Shown: one piece after another, positions 22,613 to 29,676 of the stretch
Layout: each line of letters begins with the position of its first letter
Numbering within the stretch: the first letter of the stretch is position 1
DNA from: UBA1227 sp045629305
Lineage (GTDB): Bacteria > Bacillota > Clostridia > Oscillospirales > Acutalibacteraceae
Length of the DNA: 34,546 nt
Direction: 5' to 3'
Assembly: GCA_045629305.1 (NCBI GenBank)
Contig: JAZQQZ010000022.1
Span: 1-34,546 of the forward strand
Notes under the pieces: model-generated
The model's database searches: none
The model's input: only the letters and a program-made list of their open reading frames with translations
What the model was told of the DNA's origin: nothing
Program-made: the position numbers and the translations under genes

Positions 22613-24418
22613 GTGGCTGAAGATAGACTTCCGTATCTCAAGGATAAGGCAAATCATTTGCCTCTACATCCAGGCGTCTATATTATGAAAAACTCCAAGG
22701 GAGAAATAATCTACATCGGTAAAGCGAAGGCCTTAAAGAACCGTGTCAGCCAATATTTTGGATCACAGAATCGGCATAACCAAAAGGTCCGCCGCATGGT
22801 CGAGAATGTATATGATTTCGAGCATATCTTGACTGCGTCAGAGTACGAGGCCCTCGTCCTCGAATGTAGTCTTATAAAGCAATATATGCCGAAATATAAC
22901 ATTCTCTTAAAGGACGACAAAGGCTATAAATATATTAGAATTACGAACGAGCCGTGGCGAAAACTCGTCTCTGCAAAGCAGAGGGTAGAGGACGGCTCTA
23001 AGTATATCGGCCCATACATAAGCGGATGGGTCGTAAAGGAGTCGCTCGACGCGGCTCTAAAGATTTTTAAGTTGCCACAGTGCGGTAAGACTTTCCCAGT
23101 AAAGACACCGTCGAGACCATGTCTCAACTATCATATGGGACAGTGCATGGCACCTTGCACAGGAAAGATTGGCAAGGAAGTTTATGACGCTGCCCTTAAC
23201 GATGCAATTGAATTTTTAAAGGGAGATACCAACGAATATCTGAAGGATCTTGAGACCAAGATGGAGAGATATTCGGAGAACTTAGAATTCGAAAAAGCAG
23301 CTGAAACGAGAGATAGAATTAATGCTATAAAACGCCTTACAGATAAGCAAAAAGTCATATTCTCTGGCAATGATACGAAGGACGTATTTGCCCTTGCAAG
23401 AGACGACGAGGATCTGTGCTTCAACGTTCTGCGCTTCGTCGATGGAAGGCTTACGAAGAGCTCTAATTATTTCACTGAACTCGACGAAGATCTCGAGAAC
23501 ACGAGGTGCGAAATGCTGAAGCGTTTCTATACGCAGAACGATGAGATTCCTCGTCTCGTCGTACTTGACGGCAAGGCCACTGACAGTGAACTTATAGCCC
23601 AGTGGCTATCCGACAGAAAAGGCGTCAAAGTTCAGATACTTGTACCTTCCAAGGGCAGGCAGGCTGAGGCTGTTGAAATGTCCAAGAACAATGCCTACGA
23701 AGCCTTGTCGCAGCGCAAGTCACGCGCTTTGACATCCACTGCTGTCGTAGAACTGTCAGAGCTTCTTGGACTTCCTTGTCCACCGGAATATATCGAGTCA
23801 TATGATATAAGCCACACGGCAGGACAGGACGCCGTAGGCGGAATGGTAGTCTTCCGAAATGGCACTCCGTATAAGAAGGGCTACCGCAAATTCATAATTG
23901 AAGATGCAATCCCTGGTGACGACCTTGGCGCTATGCGTGAGGTGCTTACGCGCCGCTTCAGCCATATAAATGATGATGAGTTCCCGAACCTTCCGGATCT
24001 CATTCTTATGGACGGTGGCGAAGGCCAGGTAAATGTTGCACTCGAGGTGCTAAAAAAAGCGGGCCTTTCGATACCTGTATTCGGTATGGTAAAGGATGGC
24101 AAGCATAAGACGCGTGCTATCACAAGAAGCGGCGGTGAAATCTCAATTCACGCAAAGCGCCGTGTATTCACACTTGTCTCTGGAATCCAGGAGGAAGTGC
24201 ATAGATTTGCCATCGGATATCATCATCAAAAGCACAGCAAAACATCCACAGAAAGTGAACTTTTATCAATTCCTGGAATAGGTCCGAAGAAGTCCCGAAT
24301 TCTCTTTAGAGAGTTTGGGACAATCGAGGCAATTAAGCGTGCTGACGTTGATACAATCGCAGCAGTTTCAGGCATTTCGCCAGTGGATGCTGCAAATATA
24401 AAAAATCATTTTGCCTAA
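22613..24418 (+). CDS. uvrC: UvrABC system protein C
   Basis: UvrC makes both incisions around a lesion in nucleotide-excision repair. The 601-residue protein has the GIY-YIG nuclease at its N-terminus (HPGVYIMKNSKGEIIYIGKAKALKNRV). A four-cysteine Fe-S-type segment follows (LPQCGK, PCLNYHMGQCMAPC). Next come the UVR domain (about 200-240, EFEKAAETRDRI), the RNase H-like 5' endonuclease (ESYDISHTAGQDAVGGMVVF and LILMDGGEGQV), and C-terminal helix-hairpin-helix motifs (SIPGIGPKKSRILFREFGT). GTG 22613 is chosen: GAGAGG lies 9 nt upstream and the following MAEDRLPYLKDK is a normal start. No separate promoter is evident, so it may depend on read-through from HPr. Confidence 0.96.
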   Translation: MAEDRLPYLKDKANHLPLHPGVYIMKNSKGEIIYIGKAKALKNRVSQYFGSQNRHNQKVRRMVENVYDFEHILTASEYEALVLECSLIKQYMPKYNILLKDDKGYKYIRITNEPWRKLVSAKQRVEDGSKYIGPYISGWVVKESLDAALKIFKLPQCGKTFPVKTPSRPCLNYHMGQCMAPCTGKIGKEVYDAALNDAIEFLKGDTNEYLKDLETKMERYSENLEFEKAAETRDRINAIKRLTDKQKVIFSGNDTKDVFALARDDEDLCFNVLRFVDGRLTKSSNYFTELDEDLENTRCEMLKRFYTQNDEIPRLVVLDGKATDSELIAQWLSDRKGVKVQILVPSKGRQAEAVEMSKNNAYEALSQRKSRALTSTAVVELSELLGLPCPPEYIESYDISHTAGQDAVGGMVVFRNGTPYKKGYRKFIIEDAIPGDDLGAMREVLTRRFSHINDDEFPNLPDLILMDGGEGQVNVALEVLKKAGLSIPVFGMVKDGKHKTRAITRSGGEISIHAKRRVFTLVSGIQEEVHRFAIGYHHQKHSKTSTESELLSIPGIGPKKSRILFREFGTIEAIKRADVDTIAAVSGISPVDAANIKNHFA

Positions 24419-24439
24419 TTTCGGTTTTAATGGTATAAT
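24411..24439 (+). promoter_or_regulatory. Extended -10 promoter of rsmD-coaD operon
   Basis: TTGCCT (24411-24416, over the uvrC stop), 17-bp spacer, TATAAT (24434-24439) preceded by TGG (extended -10). Confidence 0.7.
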
Positions 24440-24464
24440 AAATTATTAAATTAGGAGGCGTATT

Positions 24465-25010
24465 ATGAGAGTAATTACTGGAACTGCACGTGGTATGAAG
24501 CTTCAGACACTCGAAGGACTCGATATACGCCCAACTACAGACCAGGTAAAAGAGTCAATTTTCAGTATTATTCAATTTGAAATTGAGGGTGCGAGAGTAC
24601 TTGATCTTTTCGCTGGTTCAGGTCAACTTGGTATTGAGGCGCTCAGTCGCGGAGCACATTGTGCAACTTTCGTAGACAGAAACCGCAAAGCGGTTGAAGT
24701 TATCAATGCGAATCTTACACATACGAAACTTTCTGACGCCATCGTAAAGAACGAGGACAGTCTCGGCTTCCTTCGCCTCACAAGAGACACATTTGATATC
24801 GCATTCCTTGATCCACCATATGGTGAGGGACTTATTGAGGCGGCGCTGCCTCTCCTCGTTCCACATATGTCCGATGGCGGCGTCATCGTATGCGAGACAA
24901 GTAGAGATGATACTTTGCCGGAAGAAGTTGATTCTTTCTTCGCAAAGAAAGAATACAAGTACGGCAAGATTAAGCTTACGGTATATAGGAAGAAGGAGGA
25001 CGAAGAATGA
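24465..25010 (+). CDS. rsmD: 16S rRNA (guanine-N2)-methyltransferase RsmD
   Basis: RsmD methylates G966 (E. coli numbering) of 16S rRNA using S-adenosylmethionine. The 181-residue protein starts MRVITGTARGMKLQTLEG and continues RPTTDQVKESIFSII, both family hallmarks. Motif I (SAM binding) is LDLFAGSGQLGIEALSRGA, the acidic loop of strand 2 is FVDRNRKAV, and the catalytic motif IV is FLDPPYGEG. AGGAGG precedes ATG 24465. The stop overlaps the coaD start (ATGA, 4 nt). The rsmD-coaD pair is conserved across bacteria. Confidence 0.95.
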   Translation: MRVITGTARGMKLQTLEGLDIRPTTDQVKESIFSIIQFEIEGARVLDLFAGSGQLGIEALSRGAHCATFVDRNRKAVEVINANLTHTKLSDAIVKNEDSLGFLRLTRDTFDIAFLDPPYGEGLIEAALPLLVPHMSDGGVIVCETSRDDTLPEEVDSFFAKKEYKYGKIKLTVYRKKEDEE

Positions 25011-25495
25011 GCATAGCAATGTGCCCAGGTAGTTTCGATCCGATTACGAACGGCCATATCGATGTAATCGAAAGAGCAGCGAAAATGTTCGATAAGGTTG
25101 TCGTAGTTGTGATGGTCAACTCCAGAAAAATCGGCTCCCATGTATTCTCAGAAGAGGAACGTGTGGAGATGATTAGAAAAGCAACTAAAAATCTTCCGAA
25201 CGTTACCGTTGATACTTATGCAGGACTCCTTGTCAACTATGCGAAGGATCACGACATTAAGATAGTCGTGAAAGGCCTTCGGGCTTCATCGGATTTCGAA
25301 TACGAATTCCAGCAAGCCCTCGGTAATAGGCAACTGAGCCCTGAACTTGAAACAGTATTTATCCCAACTAAAGCTGAGAACATGTTCGTAAGTTCCAGCA
25401 TTGTAAGACAAATAGGTGAGATGGGCGGAGATATTTCAAGCTTCGTTCCGAGCGAAGTTCTAGAAGAACTCAAGACTAAACTCAGAAAGGACTGA
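25007..25495 (+). CDS. coaD: Phosphopantetheine adenylyltransferase
   Basis: CoaD converts 4'-phosphopantetheine and ATP to dephospho-CoA, the penultimate step of CoA synthesis. The 162-residue protein has the nucleotidyltransferase TxGH-type motif as GSFDPITNGHIDVIERA, then VVVMVNSRK. VVKGLRASSDFEYEFQQALGNRQL contacts substrate, and FVSSSIVRQIGEMGGDISSFVP is the SSS-type ATP-binding motif. Length is typical of the family. An AGGAGG site inside rsmD precedes the ATG, which overlaps the rsmD stop by 4 nt. The next gene begins 5 nt after its stop, so all are one operon. Confidence 0.96.
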   Translation: MSIAMCPGSFDPITNGHIDVIERAAKMFDKVVVVVMVNSRKIGSHVFSEEERVEMIRKATKNLPNVTVDTYAGLLVNYAKDHDIKIVVKGLRASSDFEYEFQQALGNRQLSPELETVFIPTKAENMFVSSSIVRQIGEMGGDISSFVPSEVLEELKTKLRKD

Positions 25496-25499
25496 TTTG

Positions 25500-26378
25500 A
25501 TGGCTGAAGGTATTGAAAAGTATCTTGACGAGATTGATGACATACTTGATGAAGCGAAGCCAGTAGGATTCTCAGGCAGAATGTCAGTTGACGTTGAAGC
25601 TATCAGAGATGTTGTTGAAAATATAAGACTTAATCTTCCAGAGGAGATTAATCAGGCTAAGATGCTTGCAGCTGAGCGTCGTCAGATTATTGAACACGCA
25701 AGCTCTGAAGCATCACATGCAGTAGAAGACGCTAAGATTATCAGCCGTGACCTTCTTATGGCTGCAGAGAAGCGCTCAAAGGAAATGGATACTGAGACCA
25801 ATCGCCGTACTGAGGAAGTTATGAAAATCACTCAGAATAAGGCTAAGGCAATCCTCCAGACTGCAAGAGCTGAAGCAGACCGTCTTGTTACAAGAGAGAA
25901 TATTGTAGATGAGGCGAATGCTGCTGCCAATCGTATTAGAGCTGAGGCGGATGCATATCTTGTAAATGCTAAGAAGAAGGCAAGCGAGATTACTACAGCC
26001 GCTGATGAGGCTGCAGAGCTTAAGATGGATGCTGCTGAGAAGTGGGCGATCGACTTAAAGAAGAGCGCAAGCGCTTATGTCGATGACATTGTAAACGAGG
26101 CAGAGTATAGAATCGCGAAGAGCCATCAAGAGATTGATGAACTCCAGAACAAGCTTAATTCTGCTGCTGGCAGAAGCAAGAGAGACCATAGAAAAGCTGT
26201 AAATAACAAGCCAGAGAAAATTAGACTTGATAAGCATGAGCAGAATAAAGCAAGAAATGCTAAAGGTGCCTATGGTCAGCGTCGTGAAGAAATAATAGAT
26301 CTTCCATTTGAGGACCTTTTTGGTAGCTTCGATGATCCACCGCTTCACGATAGACCATCATATGATATTGAATTATGA
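25500..26378 (+). CDS. Ala/Glu-rich coiled-coil protein (V-ATPase subunit E/H- or DivIVA-like)
   Basis: A 292-residue cytosolic protein of unknown function. After an acidic N-terminus (MAEGIEKYLDEIDDILDE) and a short GFSGRMSVDV segment, residues 45-225 form a long helix with heptad-like Ala, Glu and Lys content, resembling the stalk or coiled-coil subunits of rotary ATPases and DivIVA-type scaffolds. Residues 225-260 are basic (RSKRDHRKAVNNK), and the tail is acidic (IIDLPFEDLFGSFDDPP). No nucleotide-binding motif is seen, so names such as ATPase given to relatives are not supported. ATG 25500 is preferred over TTG 25497; AAAGG lies 9 nt upstream. It follows coaD by 4 nt, and its stop overlaps the rsuA-type gene by 4 nt. 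Confidence 0.75.
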   Translation: MAEGIEKYLDEIDDILDEAKPVGFSGRMSVDVEAIRDVVENIRLNLPEEINQAKMLAAERRQIIEHASSEASHAVEDAKIISRDLLMAAEKRSKEMDTETNRRTEEVMKITQNKAKAILQTARAEADRLVTRENIVDEANAAANRIRAEADAYLVNAKKKASEITTAADEAAELKMDAAEKWAIDLKKSASAYVDDIVNEAEYRIAKSHQEIDELQNKLNSAAGRSKRDHRKAVNNKPEKIRLDKHEQNKARNAKGAYGQRREEIIDLPFEDLFGSFDDPPLHDRPSYDIEL

Positions 26379-27073
26379 GACTAGATAAACTTGTTGCTTC
26401 CCAAGGGAAGTATTCAAGAAATGATGTTAAAAAACTTATAAAGCAAGGCCAGATACTAGTAGATGGCGAATGCGCTAAATCTCCAGAGCTGCAGGTAGAC
26501 CCTGACAGCTCTGAAGTTGTTATATGCGGGGAATTGCTGAAATATAAGGAACATATTTATATAATGATGAATAAGCCAGCCGGTGTCGTCTCCGCAACAG
26601 ACGACAAGACGCATAAGACCGTGCTGGATCTCGTTCCACCGGAACTCTATCGCGACGGTCTTTTCCCAGCCGGTCGTCTGGATGCCGACACCACCGGCTT
26701 CGTTCTTCTCACCGATGATGGAGATTTTGCTCACCGTATACTCTCGCCAAAGAATCATATTGAAAAGACATATATTGCCACTTTAGCAGAAGAGCTGACA
26801 GATGAGGACATAGAAGCATTGGAGCAAGGAATTGTTCTAAAAGATGGATATGAATGTCTTCCATGTAAAATAAATAGAAAAAATTATAAAGAAATTGAAA
26901 TAAAAATTTGCGAGGGAAAATACCACCAAATTAAGCGAATGATAGCTGCAAGAAACAACAAAGTTTTGACCTTAAAAAGGGTTAAAATGGGTGGCCTACC
27001 ACTAGATATTGATATCAAAGAGGGATTTTGTAAGGAAATTACACAAGAGGAATTGGTAAAAATTACAAGTTAA
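26375..27073 (+). CDS. rsuA: RsuA/RluB-type rRNA pseudouridine synthase
   Basis: A 232-residue pseudouridine synthase. Residues 1-58 are an S4 RNA-binding domain (MRLDKLVASQGKYSRNDVKKLI). The catalytic domain has MMNKPAGVVSATDD, the catalytic aspartate in PAGRLDADTTGFVLLTDDG, LSPKNHIEKTYIATL, and GKYHQIKRMIAARNN. The length and the MMNKPAG form fit the RsuA group that modifies U516 of 16S rRNA, but RluB/E/F relatives share these motifs, so the exact target is less certain than the family. It has no clear ribosome binding site and shares ATGA with the stop of the coiled-coil gene, implying translational coupling. It ends the rsmD operon; base composition turns AT-rich over its last third. Confidence 0.88.
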   Translation: MRLDKLVASQGKYSRNDVKKLIKQGQILVDGECAKSPELQVDPDSSEVVICGELLKYKEHIYIMMNKPAGVVSATDDKTHKTVLDLVPPELYRDGLFPAGRLDADTTGFVLLTDDGDFAHRILSPKNHIEKTYIATLAEELTDEDIEALEQGIVLKDGYECLPCKINRKNYKEIEIKICEGKYHQIKRMIAARNNKVLTLKRVKMGGLPLDIDIKEGFCKEITQEELVKITS

Positions 27074-27138
27074 AATTTGACCGTTTTTTTATGCGAAATA
27101 CACTAATAGAGCACCGCTTATTGTACAATATAGTTAAA

Positions 27139-27162
27139 AAATGCACAAAAATCCTTGCATTT
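27139..27162 (+). promoter_or_regulatory. Inverted repeat abutting the promoter of the PucR-type gene (candidate operator)
   Basis: AAATGCA (27139-27145) and TGCATTT (27156-27162) are perfect inverted arms with a 10-nt spacer; the left arm runs into TGCACAAAA. The right arm reaches the -35, so a bound protein could block or assist polymerase. Confidence 0.5.
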
Positions 27163-27190
27163 CACACGTTCTTTGTGTAAAATGTATAAT
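27161..27190 (+). promoter_or_regulatory. Sigma-A promoter of the PucR-type regulator gene
   Basis: TTCACA (27161-27166), 18-bp spacer, TATAAT (27185-27190) with TG directly upstream. The predicted start is near 27197, giving a leader of about 31 nt. Confidence 0.65.
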
Positions 27191-27204
27191 GCATTTTAGA
27201 AATA

Positions 27205-27223
27205 TTGCACAAAAGGGGTGCAA
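27205..27223 (+). promoter_or_regulatory. Leader hairpin enclosing the ribosome binding site of the PucR-type gene
   Basis: TTGCAC (27205-27210) pairs with GTGCAA (27218-27223), and the purine-rich AAGGGG used as ribosome binding site is in the loop and start of the 3' arm. Folding would limit translation; as DNA it is also a repeat of the TTGCACAAAA element seen at 22107. Confidence 0.5.
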
Positions 27224-27227
27224 ATTT

Positions 27228-28310
27228 ATGTCTAACAGGCTTTTTCAGGGCGTAATTCATCAGATGCGAGATGCAATAGATAGGACTGTCGGAGTCATCG
27301 ACGAGACAGGTACAATTATCTCTTGCAGCGAACTCGAGAAAATAGGGGAAGAGATAGGCGTTAGTGTCGAAGATATCTTTTCTACCAACGAGGCAATTTG
27401 CCTTGATGGCGTGACTTATCTCACTTTCGGTTCTCATCTTCGCCACGAGTATGCGCTCTTCGTAGCAGGCGACGATAATCTTGCTGATAAGTATGCAACT
27501 ATCCTCGCTGTTGCGCTCTCTAATATCAAGCAGTTCTATGACGAAAAATATGATAGAAGTAACTTCGTTAAGAATGTTATTCTCGATAACATTCTTCCAG
27601 GTGATATCTATGTAAAAGCACGTGAGCTTCGTTTCAATAATGACGCTACTCGCGTTGTACTTATTATTCGTAATCAGGGCAAGGATTCGGGTGTCTTTGA
27701 TGTACTCCAGAACCTCTTCCCAGATAAGAATAAGGACTTTGTTATAAGTATAAATGAGAGAGATATCGCTCTTGTTAAGGAAGTTAACGAGGGCATAGAT
27801 TCTAAAGATCTTGAGAAACTTGCCAATTCAATCTGCGACGCTATCGGCACGGAAACTGAGAGCAGTGTAGTCATCGGTATCGGTACAACTGTAACTGGTA
27901 TCCGTGATCTTTCAAGCTCACTTAAAGAGGCGCAGGTTGCCCTTGAAGTTGGTAAGGTTTTCGATACGGAGAAGAGCATAGTAAGTTATGACAATCTCGG
28001 TATTGCAAGACTTATCTATCAGCTCCCTACAACACTCTGTGAGATGTTCCTTCAGGAAGTATTCAAGCGTGGTACAATCGACAACCTCGATTCCGAGACG
28101 CTATTTACTATCCAGAAGTTCTTCGAGAACAACCTCAACGTATCCGAGACATCCCGTAAGCTTTTCGTTCACAGAAACACTCTCGTTTACCGTCTTGAGA
28201 AGATAAAGAAGTTCACAGGTCTTGATCTTCGTGAATTTGACGATGCTATCATTTTCAAGGTAGCGCTCATGGTAAAGAAGTATCTCGACTCTAACCCTAC
28301 AAAATTCTAA
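27228..28310 (+). CDS. CdaR/PucR-type transcriptional regulator
   Basis: A 360-residue protein. The frame is open upstream, but ATG 27228 begins MSNRLFQGVIHQMRDAIDRTVGVIDETG, the expected start. Residues 1-120 form a sensory N-terminal domain like that of CdaR sugar-diacid regulators. The middle (about 140-275) is a GGDEF-like fold of the PucR group lacking cyclase residues (IGIGTTVTGIRDLSSSLKEAQVALEVG). Residues 295-355 are the PucR C-terminal helix-turn-helix (ETLFTIQKFFENNLNVSETSRKLFVHRNTLVYRLEKIKKFTGLDLREF). Ligand is unknown. It lies 160 nt upstream of ftsE, a neighbourhood I believe recurs in Clostridia, so it may regulate the ftsEX cluster or itself through the nearby inverted repeats. 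Confidence 0.87.
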   Translation: MSNRLFQGVIHQMRDAIDRTVGVIDETGTIISCSELEKIGEEIGVSVEDIFSTNEAICLDGVTYLTFGSHLRHEYALFVAGDDNLADKYATILAVALSNIKQFYDEKYDRSNFVKNVILDNILPGDIYVKARELRFNNDATRVVLIIRNQGKDSGVFDVLQNLFPDKNKDFVISINERDIALVKEVNEGIDSKDLEKLANSICDAIGTETESSVVIGIGTTVTGIRDLSSSLKEAQVALEVGKVFDTEKSIVSYDNLGIARLIYQLPTTLCEMFLQEVFKRGTIDNLDSETLFTIQKFFENNLNVSETSRKLFVHRNTLVYRLEKIKKFTGLDLREFDDAIIFKVALMVKKYLDSNPTKF

Positions 28311-28364
28311 AGAATCACTAAATATTGTGTTCTAAGAAGAGAAAAATACAAAATTTAGAAAATT

Positions 28365-28381
28365 TGTTACAAAAGGGTTAC
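28365..28381 (+). promoter_or_regulatory. WalR-like direct repeat upstream of ftsE
   Basis: TGTTAC (28365-28370), five bases, GGTTAC (28376-28381): 11 of 12 positions fit the WalR/YycF consensus TGTWAH-N5-TGTWAH. Its centre is about 40 bp before the predicted ftsE start, the usual place for an activator touching the -35. Confidence 0.5.
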
Positions 28382-28406
28382 AATTTACATTATTATATGG
28401 TATAAT
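28378..28406 (+). promoter_or_regulatory. Extended -10 promoter of the ftsEX operon
   Basis: TATAAT (28401-28406) preceded by TGG (extended -10); the -35 position holds only TTACAA (28378-28383, 17-bp spacing), a weak match as expected for an activator-dependent promoter. Confidence 0.7.
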
Positions 28407-28409
28407 ACT

Positions 28410-28450
28410 AAACTGTATTGGTAGTAATACGCCAATACAGTTTATTTTTT
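28410..28450 (+). terminator. Terminator-like hairpin at the 5' end of the ftsE transcript
   Basis: AAACTGTATTGG (28410-28421) pairs perfectly over 12 bp with CCAATACAGTTT (28432-28443), with a T-rich run to 28450. It ends transcription arriving from the regulator gene and could also act as an attenuator or 5' protector for RNA begun at the -10 at 28401. Confidence 0.75.
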
Positions 28451-28470
28451 AACTAAGGAGCCGTACAAAC

Positions 28471-29676
28471 GTGATTGAATTTAAGAACGTTTACAAGAAG
28501 TACGACAACGGAACAGAGGCACTGAAAGGTATCAATCTTAGGATTGAACGTGGAGAGTTCGTCTTCATAGTTGGTGCATCTGGTTCTGGTAAGAGTACAT
28601 TCTTGAAAACAATAATGCGTGAGGAGGTACCTACTTCCGGCACGATTATGATTAATAACTTCGACCTTACCAAGATGAACGAGAAGGAAATTCCATATTT
28701 CCGCCGTACAATGGGTATCGTCTTCCAGGATTTCCGTCTTATTCCTAATATGACGGTCTTCGACAACGTCGCATTCGCAATGCGAGTTATCGGCGCAAAC
28801 GAGAAGGAGATTAGAAAGAGAGTACCTTATGTACTCAGCCTTGTTGGTCTTCAGAACAAAGCTCGTTCTATGCCAAATGAAATTTCCGGTGGTGAGCAGC
28901 AGCGTGTAGCTCTTGCTCGTGCACTTGTAAACAACGCTAATACGATCATCGCCGATGAGCCTACAGGTAACATCGACCCTGAGATGTCTTACGAAATTGT
29001 TGACCTTCTCAACCACATCAATGAGAACGGTACAACGATTATTATGGTAACCCACGAGCACGAGCTCGTTAAAAAATTCAATCACAGAATTGTTGTTATA
29101 GATCACGGAAAAGTTATTTCCGATACAGCCGAAGGCGCTACTCTCTCTTATGATGAGACAACTGGCTATAAGCCAACTGAGGAACCAGAGGCACCACAGT
29201 CAGTACAGATTATTGAAAATGTACTCGATGAGACAACTGCTAATCCAGATGATTATCTCGAGGATTCTGTTGCTAGCGAAGTCGACGACATCGCTGCTCA
29301 GATTGCAGCAAAGGTTGCTGCTGCGGCCAGTGGCAAGATTCCTACAGCTGAGGAACTTGTTGCAGGCGTAGCTGCAGATACAGATGCCGCTCCTGCTCCA
29401 GAGGCTCCAGTGGAGTTCGCTCCACCGGCAGAGCCGGAAACACAGCCTGAGCCAGTTCCTCAGCCGGAACCAGCTTCAGAGCCACAGGCCGAGCCTGAGC
29501 CAGAGATCAAGAACTTCGCTGATCTTGACAACAGCGATAGAACAATTTCACCAGTTATTAATGTAAAGGTATCAGCTGAGAATTTACCAACTGAGGAAGC
29601 ACCAGCTGAGGACTTTGCAACTACTGATGGTGTAGATTATTCTAAATATTTTGAGTCAAGTGAGGAGGTACAATAA
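28471..29676 (+). CDS. ftsE: Cell division ATP-binding protein FtsE with long C-terminal extension
   Basis: FtsE is the ABC ATPase that with FtsX controls peptidoglycan hydrolases at the envelope. The core (1 to about 218) is complete: Walker A GASGSGKS (35-42), Q-loop FQDF, signature SGGEQ (139-143), Walker B IIADEPTG (159-166), and His195 in THEHEL. GTG 28471 is the start, with AAGGAG 10 nt upstream. FtsE is normally about 220-230 residues, but this one has 401. The extra ~180 residues are acidic and Ala/Pro/Glu-rich, with a DDIAAQIAAKVAAAASGK helix, a PEPxPQPEP-type stretch and a final DGVDYSKYFESSEEVQ. The tail is predicted to be disordered and cytosolic. There is no frameshift: the ftsX ATG overlaps the stop (TAATG). 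Confidence 0.93.
   Translation: MIEFKNVYKKYDNGTEALKGINLRIERGEFVFIVGASGSGKSTFLKTIMREEVPTSGTIMINNFDLTKMNEKEIPYFRRTMGIVFQDFRLIPNMTVFDNVAFAMRVIGANEKEIRKRVPYVLSLVGLQNKARSMPNEISGGEQQRVALARALVNNANTIIADEPTGNIDPEMSYEIVDLLNHINENGTTIIMVTHEHELVKKFNHRIVVIDHGKVISDTAEGATLSYDETTGYKPTEEPEAPQSVQIIENVLDETTANPDDYLEDSVASEVDDIAAQIAAKVAAAASGKIPTAEELVAGVAADTDAAPAPEAPVEFAPPAEPETQPEPVPQPEPASEPQAEPEPEIKNFADLDNSDRTISPVINVKVSAENLPTEEAPAEDFATTDGVDYSKYFESSEEVQ

Noticed and set aside
27141..27227. Upstream-extended start (ATG 27141) for the PucR-type regulator
   Set aside because: The extra residues overlap the -10 and leader hairpin, lack family similarity, and ATG 27228 has the ribosome binding site.
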